Shown one piece after another: positions 25,505 through 34,574 of a DNA stretch of 64,000 nt. The DNA lies in NCBI GenBank assembly GCA_024235395.1, contig JACKMK010000003.1, positions 1 to 64,000 on the forward strand. The letters are read 5' to 3'. The stretch's first letter is position 1; each line of letters begins with the position of its first letter. The translations under genes were made by a program, and so were the position numbers. The DNA is from Chromatiaceae bacterium. Lineage in GTDB: Bacteria > Pseudomonadota > Gammaproteobacteria > Chromatiales > Chromatiaceae. The notes beneath the pieces are model-generated. The model was given only the letters and a program-made list of their open reading frames with translations. It did no database searches and was not told where the DNA came from.

Positions 25505-26950
25505 TCAGCCGTTCAGCTTCTTGCGCAGCAGCTCGTTGACCTGTTGCGGGTTCGCCTTGCCCTGCGATTTCTTCATGATCTGGCCCACGAAGAACCCAAG
25601 CATCTTCGGCTGCTTGTCGGGCGCCGCGTTGCGGTAATTTTCGACTTGTGCGGCATTTGCCGCGAGCACCTCGTCGACCAGCGACTCGATGGCCCCGGTA
25701 TCGGTGATCTGCTTCAGACCTTTAGCCTCGATGACCTGATCCGCGCCGCCCTCGCCGGCCCACATCGCGGCGAACACGTCTTTTGCGATCTTGCCGGAGA
25801 TGGTGTTGTCGCGAATTCTTGCGACCAGCTGACCCAGCGCCGCCGCAGCGACCGGGCTGGCAGCGATCTCGACACCATCCTTGTTGAGCGCCGCGGCCAG
25901 GTCACCCATTACCCAGTTGGCGACCAGCTTGGCATCGCCGCCGCCGTCGACCGCGGCCTCGAAGTAATCCGCTTGCGCCCGACTGCTGGTCAGCACGTCG
26001 GCGTCATAGGCCGAGAGGCCGTATTCGGCCTCGAAGCGCGCACGCCGCGCGTCGGGCAACTCCGGCATCCCCGCGATGACTTCGTCGATGAAGGCTGCAT
26101 CGATCTCCAGCGGCAACAGGTCCGGGTCGGGGAAATAGCGGTAGTCGTTGGCCTCTTCCTTGGAGCGCATCGAACGCGTCTCATCCTTGTTCGCGTCGTA
26201 CAGGCGCGTTTCCTGGACAACCTTGCCACCGTCCTCGATCACCTCAATCTGGCGCTGGACCTCGAAATTGATCGCCTTCTCGAGAAAGCGGAACGAGTTG
26301 ATGTTCTTCAGTTCGGCACGCGTACCGAACTCGGCCTGGCCCTTGGGACGCACCGAGACGTTCGCATCCATGCGGAAGGAACCTTCCTGCATGTTGCCGT
26401 CGCAGATCCCGATGTAGGTCACGATCTGGTAGATCTTCTTCGCGTAGGCCACCGCCTCCTTCGCCGAGCGCATATCCGGCTCGGAGACGATCTCGAGCAG
26501 CGGCGTGCCGGCCCGGTTGAGATCGATCCCGGTCATGCCGTGAAAGTCCTCATGCAACGACTTGCCCGCATCTTCTTCGAGATGGGCACGGGTCACACCG
26601 ACCGGTTTGACGCTGCCATCCTCGAGTACCACTTCAACCTGCCCGGTGCCCACTACCGGCAACTCGTACTGGCTGATCTGATAGCCTTTGGGCAGGTCGG
26701 GGTAAAAGTAGTTCTTGCGCGCGAATATCGAGCGACGGGTGATCTGTGCGCCGATCGCCGTTCCGAACCGCACCGCCATGCGCACCGCTTCGCGGTTCAA
26801 TACCGGCAGCACACCCGGCATACCGAGATCGATCAACGATGCCTGGGTGTTGGGGTCGGCGCCGAATGCGGTCGACGACCCGGAAAAGATCTTCGACTGC
26901 GTCGCAAGCTGGGTGTGGATCTCCAGACCGATGACGGTTTCCCATTGCAT
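25505..26950 (-). CDS. gatB: aspartyl/glutamyl-tRNA amidotransferase subunit B
   Basis: 481 aa. GatB provides the kinase/transamidase site that converts Asp-tRNA(Asn) and/or Glu-tRNA(Gln) to the amidated form. Starts MQWETVIGLEIHTQLATQSK; other markers are YFYPDLPKGYQISQYELPVV, GIDLNRAGTPLLEIVSEPDM and RFLEKAINFEV. The C-terminal YqeY-like domain ends in GKANPQQVNELLRKKL. Last gene of gatC-gatA-gatB, 38 bp after gatA. Confidence 0.97.
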   Translation of the reverse strand: MQWETVIGLEIHTQLATQSKIFSGSSTAFGADPNTQASLIDLGMPGVLPVLNREAVRMAVRFGTAIGAQITRRSIFARKNYFYPDLPKGYQISQYELPVVGTGQVEVVLEDGSVKPVGVTRAHLEEDAGKSLHEDFHGMTGIDLNRAGTPLLEIVSEPDMRSAKEAVAYAKKIYQIVTYIGICDGNMQEGSFRMDANVSVRPKGQAEFGTRAELKNINSFRFLEKAINFEVQRQIEVIEDGGKVVQETRLYDANKDETRSMRSKEEANDYRYFPDPDLLPLEIDAAFIDEVIAGMPELPDARRARFEAEYGLSAYDADVLTSSRAQADYFEAAVDGGGDAKLVANWVMGDLAAALNKDGVEIAASPVAAAALGQLVARIRDNTISGKIAKDVFAAMWAGEGGADQVIEAKGLKQITDTGAIESLVDEVLAANAAQVENYRNAAPDKQPKMLGFFVGQIMKKSQGKANPQQVNELLRKKLNG

Positions 26951-26988
26951 GACAGTTACCCGCGTTCTGATGCTGTTGACGATCTGCC

Positions 26989-28443
26989 TCAGGCAAATGC
27001 CGCCGGCGCCTGGCGGTGCCAGTCGGTCACCGACTGCAGCTGATGCGCGACGTTCAGCAATCGCGCCTCGTCGAAATAGTTGCCGATCAGCTGAAGGCCG
27101 ACCGGCATACCCCCGCTCGTCGGCGCCGGAATCGAAATGCCGGGCAGCCCGGCGAGGTTCACCGCGATCGTGTAGATATCCTGCAGGTACATCGAGACCG
27201 GATCGTCGGCCTTCTCGCCGAGCCGGAATGCGGTCCCGGGCGCAGTCGGACTGGCGATCACGTCGCAGCGTTCGAATGCATCACGAAAGTCGTCGGCGAT
27301 CAGCTGACGCACCTTCTGCGCCTTGAGGTAGTAGGCATCGTAGTAGCCCGCGGACAATGCATAGGTGCCGACCATGATCCGCCGCTTCACCTCGGCGCCG
27401 AAGCCCTCGGAGCGTGAACGCTTGTACAGATCCTCGAGATCTTTCGGATCGTCGCAACGATGGCCATAACGCACGCCGTCGAAGCGTGCCAGGTTGGACG
27501 AGCATTCAGCGGGTGCGACGACATAATAGGCGGGGACCGAGAGCCCGGCATTCGGCAGGCTGATCTCGACCGGTTCGGCACCGAGCTTGGCCAGTTCGTC
27601 GATCGCTTGGCCGATTGCGGCGCCGACCCCGGCATCCAGCCCGTCTCCCATGAATTCCTTGACGACCCCGATGCGCATCCCGCGGATCGGGCGATCGAGC
27701 GCAGCGACGTAGTCGTCGACCGGACGCTGGGCGCTGGTCGAGTCGCGTTCGTCGAAGCCGGCCATGCCGCCCAGCATCAGCGCCGCATCTTCCGCGCTGC
27801 GGGTCATGGGCCCCGCCTGATCGAGTGACGACGCGAACGCGATCATGCCCCAGCGCGAACAGCGGCCGTAGGTGGGCTTCAGGCCGGTGATCCCGGTCAG
27901 CGCGGCCGGTTGGCGAATCGAACCGCCGGTATCCGTGCCCGTCGCGGCAACGCACAGTCGCGCCGCCACCGCCGCCGCGGATCCACCTGAGGAACCACCC
28001 GGCACCGTGGCGGTGTCCCACGGATTGCGCACCGCACCGTAGTAGCTGGTCTCGTTCGACGAGCCCATCGCGAACTCGTCCATGTTGGTCTTGCCGAGCA
28101 TCACCACGCCGGCACGCTGCAGGTTCGCGACCACGGTGGCATCGTATGGCGATACGAAGTTCTCCAGCATCCGAGAACCGCAGGTGGTGCGCACATCGCG
28201 CGTGCAGAAGATGTCCTTGTGGGCGATCGGAATCCCGGTCAAAGGGCCGACCTCGCCCGCGGCGATCCGCGCATCCGCGGCCCTGGCCTGGGCGAGCGCC
28301 GAATCGGCGCACACGGTGACGAAGCTGTTCAGCGTCGCATCGTGTGTGTTGATGCGTTGCAGCATGTGCTCGGTGAGCTCGACGCTGGACAGTTCGCCTT
28401 GGCGCAATGCGGTCGAGAGTTCCGCGAGGGTCTTGTTGTGCAT
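26989..28443 (-). CDS. gatA: aspartyl/glutamyl-tRNA amidotransferase subunit A
   Basis: 484 aa amidase that releases ammonia from glutamine for the GatB site. The amidase signature is complete: catalytic Lys in GIPIAHKDIFCT, and the Ser-cisSer pair in VPGGSSGGSAAAVAARL (about 150-166), followed by DTGGSIRQPAALTG. It is the middle gene of the gatCAB operon. Presence of gatCAB implies indirect Asn-tRNA and/or Gln-tRNA formation; which one depends on asnS/glnS elsewhere in the genome. Confidence 0.97.
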   Translation of the reverse strand: MHNKTLAELSTALRQGELSSVELTEHMLQRINTHDATLNSFVTVCADSALAQARAADARIAAGEVGPLTGIPIAHKDIFCTRDVRTTCGSRMLENFVSPYDATVVANLQRAGVVMLGKTNMDEFAMGSSNETSYYGAVRNPWDTATVPGGSSGGSAAAVAARLCVAATGTDTGGSIRQPAALTGITGLKPTYGRCSRWGMIAFASSLDQAGPMTRSAEDAALMLGGMAGFDERDSTSAQRPVDDYVAALDRPIRGMRIGVVKEFMGDGLDAGVGAAIGQAIDELAKLGAEPVEISLPNAGLSVPAYYVVAPAECSSNLARFDGVRYGHRCDDPKDLEDLYKRSRSEGFGAEVKRRIMVGTYALSAGYYDAYYLKAQKVRQLIADDFRDAFERCDVIASPTAPGTAFRLGEKADDPVSMYLQDIYTIAVNLAGLPGISIPAPTSGGMPVGLQLIGNYFDEARLLNVAHQLQSVTDWHRQAPAAFA

Positions 28444-28509
28444 CGGACTAGGTGCAATCCATGTTCAGTGACGGTGACCACGGCACGCCGACGGCGCACC
28501 CCGACGGCG

Positions 28510-28797
28510 TCATTCGATCACCTTGGGGACCAGAAACAGTCCGTTCTCCACGGCCGGCGCGTTGGCCTGGTAGCGTTCGCGCTCATCCCGTTCGGTCACT
28601 TCGTCGATGCGCAGACGTTGCGCCATCTCCAGCGGATGCGCCATCGGATCGACCGACGAGGTATCCAGCGCATCCATCTGCGCGACCAGATCGAGGATCT
28701 TCGAGAGCTCCGCACCCAGCGCGGCCGACTCTTGCGGAGTCACCGCGAGCCTGGCCAGATGGGCGATCTTCGCGACATCATCGGCTGATAACGACAT
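28510..28797 (-). CDS. gatC: aspartyl/glutamyl-tRNA amidotransferase subunit C
   Basis: 95 aa, normal GatC length. SLSADDVAKIAHLARLAVTP and VAQMDALDTSSVDPMAHPLE are characteristic. GatC is the small belt protein that stabilises GatA on GatB. First gene of the minus-strand operon, divergent from mreB across a 219-bp control region. Confidence 0.95.
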   Translation of the reverse strand: MSLSADDVAKIAHLARLAVTPQESAALGAELSKILDLVAQMDALDTSSVDPMAHPLEMAQRLRIDEVTERDERERYQANAPAVENGLFLVPKVIE

Positions 28798-28887
28798 ACT
28801 CGATTACCGAATGCGGTATGGCTGAAACGGATTCGGGAAATTACCACATTCCGACGCCACCTCGGTAGCAACCGCTGCCCGGCGTGC

Positions 28888-28916
28888 TTGCCGAAGCCGG
28901 GGGCCGTTGTTAGATT
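28888..28916 (+). promoter_or_regulatory. candidate sigma-70 promoter of mreB
   Basis: TTGCCG (28888-28893) and TAGATT (28911-28916) are spaced by 17 bp, about 100 bp before the mreB ATG in the gatC-mreB divergent region. Match to consensus is moderate. Confidence 0.4.
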
Positions 28917-29016
28917 ACGCGTCTTCCCGGGCCGGGGACGCCCGGCACGACGCATAAACACCCAAGGCCGTGGCTTGTTCAGACGGGTCGCCCGGCCGTC
29001 CACCGGAAGTCACAGC

Positions 29017-30066
29017 ATGTTCCTTCGGCGTATTCGTGGGCTCTTTTCCAACGACCTTTCGATCGATCTCGGCACCGCCAACACTCTGATCTATGCGCGC
29101 GATCAGGGCATAGTGCTGAACGAACCCTCGGTCGTCGCGATCCGCCAGGATCGTGGTCCGGGCGGACCCAAGTCGGTCGCGGCAGTCGGCGAAGAGGCGA
29201 AGAAGATGCTCGGCCGTACACCGGCCAACATCACCGCGATCCGGCCGATGAAAGAAGGCGTGATCGCCGACTTCACGGTCACCGAGAAGATGCTGCAGTA
29301 TTTTATCCATAAGGTGCACGAATCGCGGCTGATCCGTCCGAGCCCCCGCGTCCTGGTGTGCGTCCCGTGCGGATCCACCCAGGTCGAGCGGCGCGCGATC
29401 AAGGAATCCGCCGCCGGGGCCGGTGCACGCGAGGTGTACCTGATCGAGGAGCCGATGTCCGCGGCGATCGGGGCCGGTCTGCCGGTCGACGAGGCACGCG
29501 GCTCGATGGTGCTCGACATCGGCGGCGGTACCTCGGAAGTCGCGATCATCTCGCTGAACGGCATCGTGTATTCCAACTCGGTGCGTATCGGCGGGGACAA
29601 GTTCGACGAAGCGATCATCAACTATGTGCGCCGCAACTACGGCACCCTGATCGGCGAGGCGACTGCCGAGCGGGTCAAGAAGGAGATCGGTTCGGCCTAT
29701 CCCGGCAACGAGGTGCGCGAGCTGGAGGTCAAGGGTCGCAATCTCGCCGAAGGCGTGCCACGCAGCTTCACCCTGAGTTCCAACGAGATCCTCGAGGCGT
29801 TGCAGGAGCCGCTCTCGGGCATCGTCGACGCCGTCAAGAAGGCGCTCGAGCAGACACCACCGGAACTCGGGGCCGACGTCGCCGAGCGCGGTATCGTGCT
29901 GACCGGTGGTGGCGCCCTGCTGAAGGATCTGGACCGCTTGATCGAGGAAGAGACCGGTTTGCCGGTGATCATCGCCGAAGACCCCCTGACCTGCGTCGCG
30001 CGCGGCGGCGGTCGGGCGCTCGAGATGATGGACGAACGCGGGGGCGATATCTTTACGGTAGAGTGA
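29017..30066 (+). CDS. mreB: rod shape-determining protein MreB
   Basis: Bacterial actin that organises lateral wall synthesis at the inner membrane. 349 aa starting MFLRRIRGLFSNDLSIDLGT; the ATG at 29017 is chosen since this amphipathic N-terminus is conserved. Phosphate-1 loop DLGTANTLIY, phosphate-2 motif VLDIGGGTSEVAII and adenosine motif GIVLTGGGALLKDLDRL are all present. First gene of mreB-mreC-mreD-mrdA-rodA-mltB-rlpA, all on the same strand with short gaps. Confidence 0.98.
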   Translation: MFLRRIRGLFSNDLSIDLGTANTLIYARDQGIVLNEPSVVAIRQDRGPGGPKSVAAVGEEAKKMLGRTPANITAIRPMKEGVIADFTVTEKMLQYFIHKVHESRLIRPSPRVLVCVPCGSTQVERRAIKESAAGAGAREVYLIEEPMSAAIGAGLPVDEARGSMVLDIGGGTSEVAIISLNGIVYSNSVRIGGDKFDEAIINYVRRNYGTLIGEATAERVKKEIGSAYPGNEVRELEVKGRNLAEGVPRSFTLSSNEILEALQEPLSGIVDAVKKALEQTPPELGADVAERGIVLTGGGALLKDLDRLIEEETGLPVIIAEDPLTCVARGGGRALEMMDERGGDIFTVE

Positions 30067-30131
30067 ACCGCGCACGCAGCCGGTGAACATCGGCTCGCGC
30101 GAGGCAGACTGCAAGAACGGGGAGCGTCACC

Positions 30132-31076
30132 ATCAAGCCGATCTTTGCTGCAGGCCCTTCGCAAACCACCCGCCTGGTGGCGGCTGTCATCCTGTCCCTG
30201 ATCCTCCTCGTGGTCGATCACCGGTTCCACCACCTCGAACAACTGCGCAGCGCACTCGCGTTCTTCACCTATCCGCTGCAGTTCCTGGCCGATCTGCCGT
30301 TTACGACGAGCCGTTGGCTGAGCGAGACCACGACCAGCCGCGAGACGCTGCTCGTGCAGAACCGGCGCCTGTTGGACGAAAACCTGCGCCTGCAGGGAGA
30401 ACTGCAGAAATACGAGTCATTGCAGGCCGAAAACATGCGCCTGCGCGACCTGGTCGATTCGTCGTTCAAGGTAGGTGACCGCGTGTTGGTCGCGGAGCTG
30501 TCTTCGGTGGATCTCGACCCCTACAAGCAACAGGTGACGATCAAGAAAGGATCGGTATCCGGCGTTTTCGAAGGCCAGCCGGTCCTCGACGCGCACGCGG
30601 TCATGGGCCAGGTCGCCCATGTCACGCCGCTGAGTTCGACCGTGTTGTTGATAACGGACACCAGTCATGCGCTGCCGGTGCAGGTGTTGCGCAACGGCCT
30701 GCGCACCATCGCGGTCGGCACCGGCCGCATCGATCAGCTGCGTCTGCCCTACCTGCCCACCAATTCGGACATCGTCGAGGGTGATCTCTTGGTGACGTCA
30801 GGCCTGGGCGGCAAGTTTCCGCCCGGATACCCGGTCGCGACCGTCACGCAGATCGACCGCTCACCGGATGCGCCGTTCTCCACCGTGCTCGCACAACCGC
30901 GCGCCCACCTCGATCGCAGCCGCGAGGTCCTGCTGGTCTGGACCATCCCCAACGAGGTGCCGGTCGCCCGCGAAACGCCCGAACCCGCTGTGCAGCCGGC
31001 CCGTCGGGCATCCACCACCGAGGCGACGCCCCGGGACATCGAACAACAGACGGAAGGCGTGGAGCTCGACAGATGA
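30132..31076 (+). CDS. mreC: rod shape-determining protein MreC (probable non-AUG start)
   Basis: Bitopic inner-membrane protein linking MreB to PBP2/RodA. The first canonical start is a GTG at 30177, but the frame upstream encodes the conserved family N-terminus KPIFAAGPSQTTRLV. The only plausible initiation point before it is ATC at 30132, preceded 7 nt upstream by GGGGAG; the frame has no ATG/GTG/TTG back to a stop at 30084. With ATC the protein is 314 aa: short cytoplasmic tail, TM helix (LVAAVILSLILLVV), coiled coil (about 60-105) and beta domains. A Pro/Thr-rich tail ends it. Its stop overlaps mreD (ATGA). Confidence 0.9.
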   Translation: MKPIFAAGPSQTTRLVAAVILSLILLVVDHRFHHLEQLRSALAFFTYPLQFLADLPFTTSRWLSETTTSRETLLVQNRRLLDENLRLQGELQKYESLQAENMRLRDLVDSSFKVGDRVLVAELSSVDLDPYKQQVTIKKGSVSGVFEGQPVLDAHAVMGQVAHVTPLSSTVLLITDTSHALPVQVLRNGLRTIAVGTGRIDQLRLPYLPTNSDIVEGDLLVTSGLGGKFPPGYPVATVTQIDRSPDAPFSTVLAQPRAHLDRSREVLLVWTIPNEVPVARETPEPAVQPARRASTTEATPRDIEQQTEGVELDR

Positions 31077-31555
31077 GCGGCGGCCAGGGGCGACTGGTTA
31101 TCGTGCTCACCCTGTGTGTCGCGATGCTGCTGACCATCCTACCGATGCCGGAATGGGCACGGCCGTTCCGGCCTCAATGGGTCACGCTGGTGCTGTTGTA
31201 CTGGGCCATCGCACTGCCGCACCGGGTCGGCGTGGGCAGCGGCTTCATCGCCGGAATCGTGTTGGACGTACTCACCGGCACCTTGCTCGGACAGCACGCG
31301 CTCGGCCTGTCGGTTGTGACCTTCATCGCGATACAGCTGCACCAGCGCATCCGGGTGTTTCCGCTCTGGCAGCAGTCGCTCGGCATCCTTGTACTGCTGG
31401 TGATCGACCACCTGCTGGCGCTATGGATCACCGGCGCAACGCGCAGCATCGCTCCCGGACTCGGTTACTGGACAGTACCGCTGATCGGCACCTTGCTTTG
31501 GCCCTGGGTATTCGTCACATTGCGCAAGATCCGTCGGCACTTCAAGGTGAGCTGA
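31073..31555 (+). CDS. mreD: rod shape-determining protein MreD
   Basis: 160 aa, almost entirely hydrophobic with about five membrane helices; contains FRPQWVTLVLLYWAIALPHR and IAGIVLDVLTGTLLGQHALG, the latter the MreD signature. Component of the elongasome membrane core. Start ATG overlaps the mreC stop by 4 nt; mrdA follows after 15 bp. Confidence 0.94.
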   Translation: MSGGQGRLVIVLTLCVAMLLTILPMPEWARPFRPQWVTLVLLYWAIALPHRVGVGSGFIAGIVLDVLTGTLLGQHALGLSVVTFIAIQLHQRIRVFPLWQQSLGILVLLVIDHLLALWITGATRSIAPGLGYWTVPLIGTLLWPWVFVTLRKIRRHFKVS

Positions 31556-31570
31556 GGTAGCGGCTGACCG

Positions 31571-33436
31571 ATGCAGCTCAAGGACACAATACGCGAGAGC
31601 CAGGACTTCCTGAACCGCGCGATCGTCGCCGGGATGCTGGTGCTGTTCGCGGTCGCGGTACTCGCGTGGCGCCTGTTCCAGCTGCAGGTCGTCGAACACG
31701 AGCATTTCACGACGCTTTCACGAGAGAACCGCGTCAAGGTGCTACCGATACCGCCTACACGGGGACTGGTCTACGACCGTACCGGTGTGCTGCTCGCGCA
31801 GAACCGGCCGGCCTACAGCCTGGAGATCACGCCGGAACAGGTCGACGACCTGGATTGGACGCTGCGCGAGTTGTCCAAGGTGATCGAGATCGGCGAAGAG
31901 GACCTCGATCGATTCTGGCAGCTCAAGAAACGCAAGAGGCGTTTCGACAGCGTGCCGATCCGGGTCGATCTCAGCCAGGACGAGACCGCCCAGTTCGCTG
32001 TGCACCGCCATCGCTTTCCCGGGGTCGACATCAAGGCCCAGCTGCTGCGTCATTATCCTCACGACCTGAGTACCGCGCATGTGCTGGGCTATGTCGGACG
32101 CATCAGTCAGCGCGACATCGAGCAGATCGATGCGTCGAACTACGCCGGCACCAGCCATATCGGCAAGAACGGCGTCGAGAAGACCTACGAATCCGCGCTG
32201 CATGGAGTCGTCGGCCTGGAACAGGTCGAGGTCAATGCCGCGGGACGCAAGGTCCGCACCCTTGAACAGAACGCTCCTGAACCCGGTGTCGACGTGCACC
32301 TGCACCTGGACATCGCATTGCAGGAAGTCACGATGCAGGCATTCGGCGACAACAACGGGGCCGCGGTCGCGATCAACCCGAAGAACGGCGGTGTGCTGGC
32401 ATTCGTCAGCCAGCCCGGTTACGACCCGAACCTGTTCGTCGAGGGCATCAGCACGAAAAACTACGATGCCCTGCAGAAGGATGAGAACCGACCGCTCTAC
32501 AACCGTGCACTGCACGGCCAGTATCCACCGGGGTCGACGGTCAAACCCTTCATGGGTCTGGCGGGACTGGAACAGGGCGCCATCCAGTACGATACCAGCG
32601 TGTACTGCCCGGGGTTCTTCCAGCTGCCCGGCAATGTGCATCGATACCGGGACTGGAAAAAAGGCGGTCATGGCCCGATGGACATCGACTCGGCGATCGT
32701 CCAGTCGTGCGACGTGTTTTTCTATAAGCTCGCCTACGAACTCGGCATCGACCGGTTGCACGGTTTTCTTGCACGCTTCGGATTCGGCGGGCGCACCGGT
32801 ATCGACCTGACCGGGGAATCGGGCGGCCTGCTGCCGTCGCGTGAATGGAAACGCCGCGCCCGGCGTCAGCCCTGGTATCCGGGCGAGACACTGATCATGG
32901 GGATCGGGCAGGGTTACTTCCTCGCCACCCCGCTGCAGCTGGCGGCCGCAACGGCAGCGATCGCCAATAACGGCACCTTCTACACGCCACGCGTCGTGGA
33001 CTACCTGCAGTCGCGCGACACCGGCGAGATCACGCCGATCCCACCGAGCGTGCACCAGATCCCGATCGCGCTGCAGCAGAACTGGGAAGACATTCGCCAA
33101 GGCATGCTCCATGTGGTGGAAAGCCCGCGCGGCACCGCCAAACGCATCCGCTCCGAGCGATACAAGATCGCCGGCAAGACCGGCACCGCGCAGGTCTTCA
33201 CGGTCGCCCAGGACGAGGAATACGACGAGGCGGAACTCGAAAAGAAACTGCGTGACCACGCACTGTTCATTGCCTATGCGCCAGCCGATGACCCACAGAT
33301 CGCGGTCGCGGTGGTGGTCGAGAACGGCGGACACGGCGGTTCGGTTGCCGCGCCGATCGCCCGTGCGATCATGGATGCGTACCTGCTGCCGAAGGAACCC
33401 GCCCAGGACACTCCTTCGAGGGAGAGCAAATCGTGA
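31571..33436 (+). CDS. mrdA: penicillin-binding protein 2 (elongasome transpeptidase)
   Basis: Class B PBP, the D,D-transpeptidase of cell elongation; 621 aa. One N-terminal membrane anchor (about 17-37) is followed by the pedestal/dimerisation domain with NRVKVLPIPPTRGLVYDR. The catalytic domain has SxxK as GSTVKPFM, SxN-equivalent as QSCDVFFYKLA and KTGT in IAGKTGTAQVF. Its stop overlaps the GTG start of rodA by 4 nt, coupling the transpeptidase to its SEDS partner. Confidence 0.97.
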   Translation: MQLKDTIRESQDFLNRAIVAGMLVLFAVAVLAWRLFQLQVVEHEHFTTLSRENRVKVLPIPPTRGLVYDRTGVLLAQNRPAYSLEITPEQVDDLDWTLRELSKVIEIGEEDLDRFWQLKKRKRRFDSVPIRVDLSQDETAQFAVHRHRFPGVDIKAQLLRHYPHDLSTAHVLGYVGRISQRDIEQIDASNYAGTSHIGKNGVEKTYESALHGVVGLEQVEVNAAGRKVRTLEQNAPEPGVDVHLHLDIALQEVTMQAFGDNNGAAVAINPKNGGVLAFVSQPGYDPNLFVEGISTKNYDALQKDENRPLYNRALHGQYPPGSTVKPFMGLAGLEQGAIQYDTSVYCPGFFQLPGNVHRYRDWKKGGHGPMDIDSAIVQSCDVFFYKLAYELGIDRLHGFLARFGFGGRTGIDLTGESGGLLPSREWKRRARRQPWYPGETLIMGIGQGYFLATPLQLAAATAAIANNGTFYTPRVVDYLQSRDTGEITPIPPSVHQIPIALQQNWEDIRQGMLHVVESPRGTAKRIRSERYKIAGKTGTAQVFTVAQDEEYDEAELEKKLRDHALFIAYAPADDPQIAVAVVVENGGHGGSVAAPIARAIMDAYLLPKEPAQDTPSRESKS

Positions 33437-34572
33437 ACTACCTGCCGCGCCAGCTTGGTGATCTGACGCCCACCAATCCCAATCGCCGTCAGGGGCTGCT
33501 GGCGGTATTCCACATCGATCTGCCGCTGCTGGTCGGGCTGCTGGTGCTGTGCGGGTTCGGACTGATCGTCCTGTACTCCGCGTCCGGTCAGAACCTCGAC
33601 CAGGTCGAGCGCCAGGCGGTACGTATACTGCTCGCCTTCCTGGTGATGCTCGCGATTGCCCAGCTCGACCCGGCCACGCTGCGCCGCTGGAGTCCCTGGC
33701 TGTACGCGGTTGGCGTCGCGATGCTGGTCATGGTGCTGGCGTTCGGCGAGATCGGCAAAGGCGCGCAGCGCTGGCTCGACCTGGGCTTCGTCCGGTTCCA
33801 GCCCTCGGAGATGGTCAAACTGGCGGTGCCCCTGATGATCGCCTGGTATCTGGCCGAAAAGCGCCTGCCGCCGAGCTGGCACCGCCTGGCGATTGCGGCA
33901 ATGCTGATCGTCGTGCCGGTTGCGCTGATTGCGAAGCAACCCGACCTGGGCACCGCGGTTCTGGTCGGCAGCGCCGGGATATTCGTGCTGTTTCTGGCCG
34001 GTATCAGCTGGCAGTTGATTGGCGGGCTCGTCGTGACCGCGGCGGGCGCCGCGCCCGTGGTCTGGTACCTGATGCGCGACTACCAGCGACAGCGCGTGTT
34101 GACCTTTCTCGATCCGGAAAAGGACCCGCTCGGTGCCGGCTACCACATCATCCAATCGAAGATCGCGATCGGTTCGGGCGGCCTGTACGGCAAGGGCTGG
34201 CTGAACGGCACCCAGTCGCAACTGGATTTTCTCCCGGAACGACACACCGATTTCATCTTCGCGGTGATGTCGGAAGAATTCGGGCTGATCGGCGTACTGT
34301 TTCTGCTGGCGATCTACCTGTTCGTGATCGGTCGCGGCCTGTATATCGCAACCCGGGCCCAGGACACCTTCACCCGCCTGCTGGCCGGCGCCCTGACCCT
34401 GGTTTTTTTCGTCTACGTGCTGGTGAACACCGGAATGGTCACCGGCCTGATGCCGGTGGTCGGCGTGCCGCTGCCGTTGATCAGCTATGGCGGCACCTCC
34501 CTGGTGACCCTGATGGCCGGCTTCGGTATCCTGATGTCCATCCATACTCACCGCAAACTGTTGCCGACCTGA
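33433..34572 (+). CDS. rodA: peptidoglycan glycosyltransferase RodA (SEDS family)
   Basis: 379 aa polytopic membrane protein that polymerises lipid II during elongation with PBP2. Ten helices are visible; conserved SEDS segments include LDLGFVRFQPSEMVKLAVPL, KQPDLGTAVLVG (with the family Asp) and LPLISYGGTSLVTLMAGFG at the C-terminus. GTG start overlapping mrdA. It is followed 2 bp later by mltB. Confidence 0.96.
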   Translation: MNYLPRQLGDLTPTNPNRRQGLLAVFHIDLPLLVGLLVLCGFGLIVLYSASGQNLDQVERQAVRILLAFLVMLAIAQLDPATLRRWSPWLYAVGVAMLVMVLAFGEIGKGAQRWLDLGFVRFQPSEMVKLAVPLMIAWYLAEKRLPPSWHRLAIAAMLIVVPVALIAKQPDLGTAVLVGSAGIFVLFLAGISWQLIGGLVVTAAGAAPVVWYLMRDYQRQRVLTFLDPEKDPLGAGYHIIQSKIAIGSGGLYGKGWLNGTQSQLDFLPERHTDFIFAVMSEEFGLIGVLFLLAIYLFVIGRGLYIATRAQDTFTRLLAGALTLVFFVYVLVNTGMVTGLMPVVGVPLPLISYGGTSLVTLMAGFGILMSIHTHRKLLPT

Positions 34573-34574
34573 CG

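Noticed and set aside
24713..27043. 776-codon open frame on the plus strand
   Set aside because: It is antisense to the FemAB-like gene and gatB, both certain; a GC-rich codon shadow.
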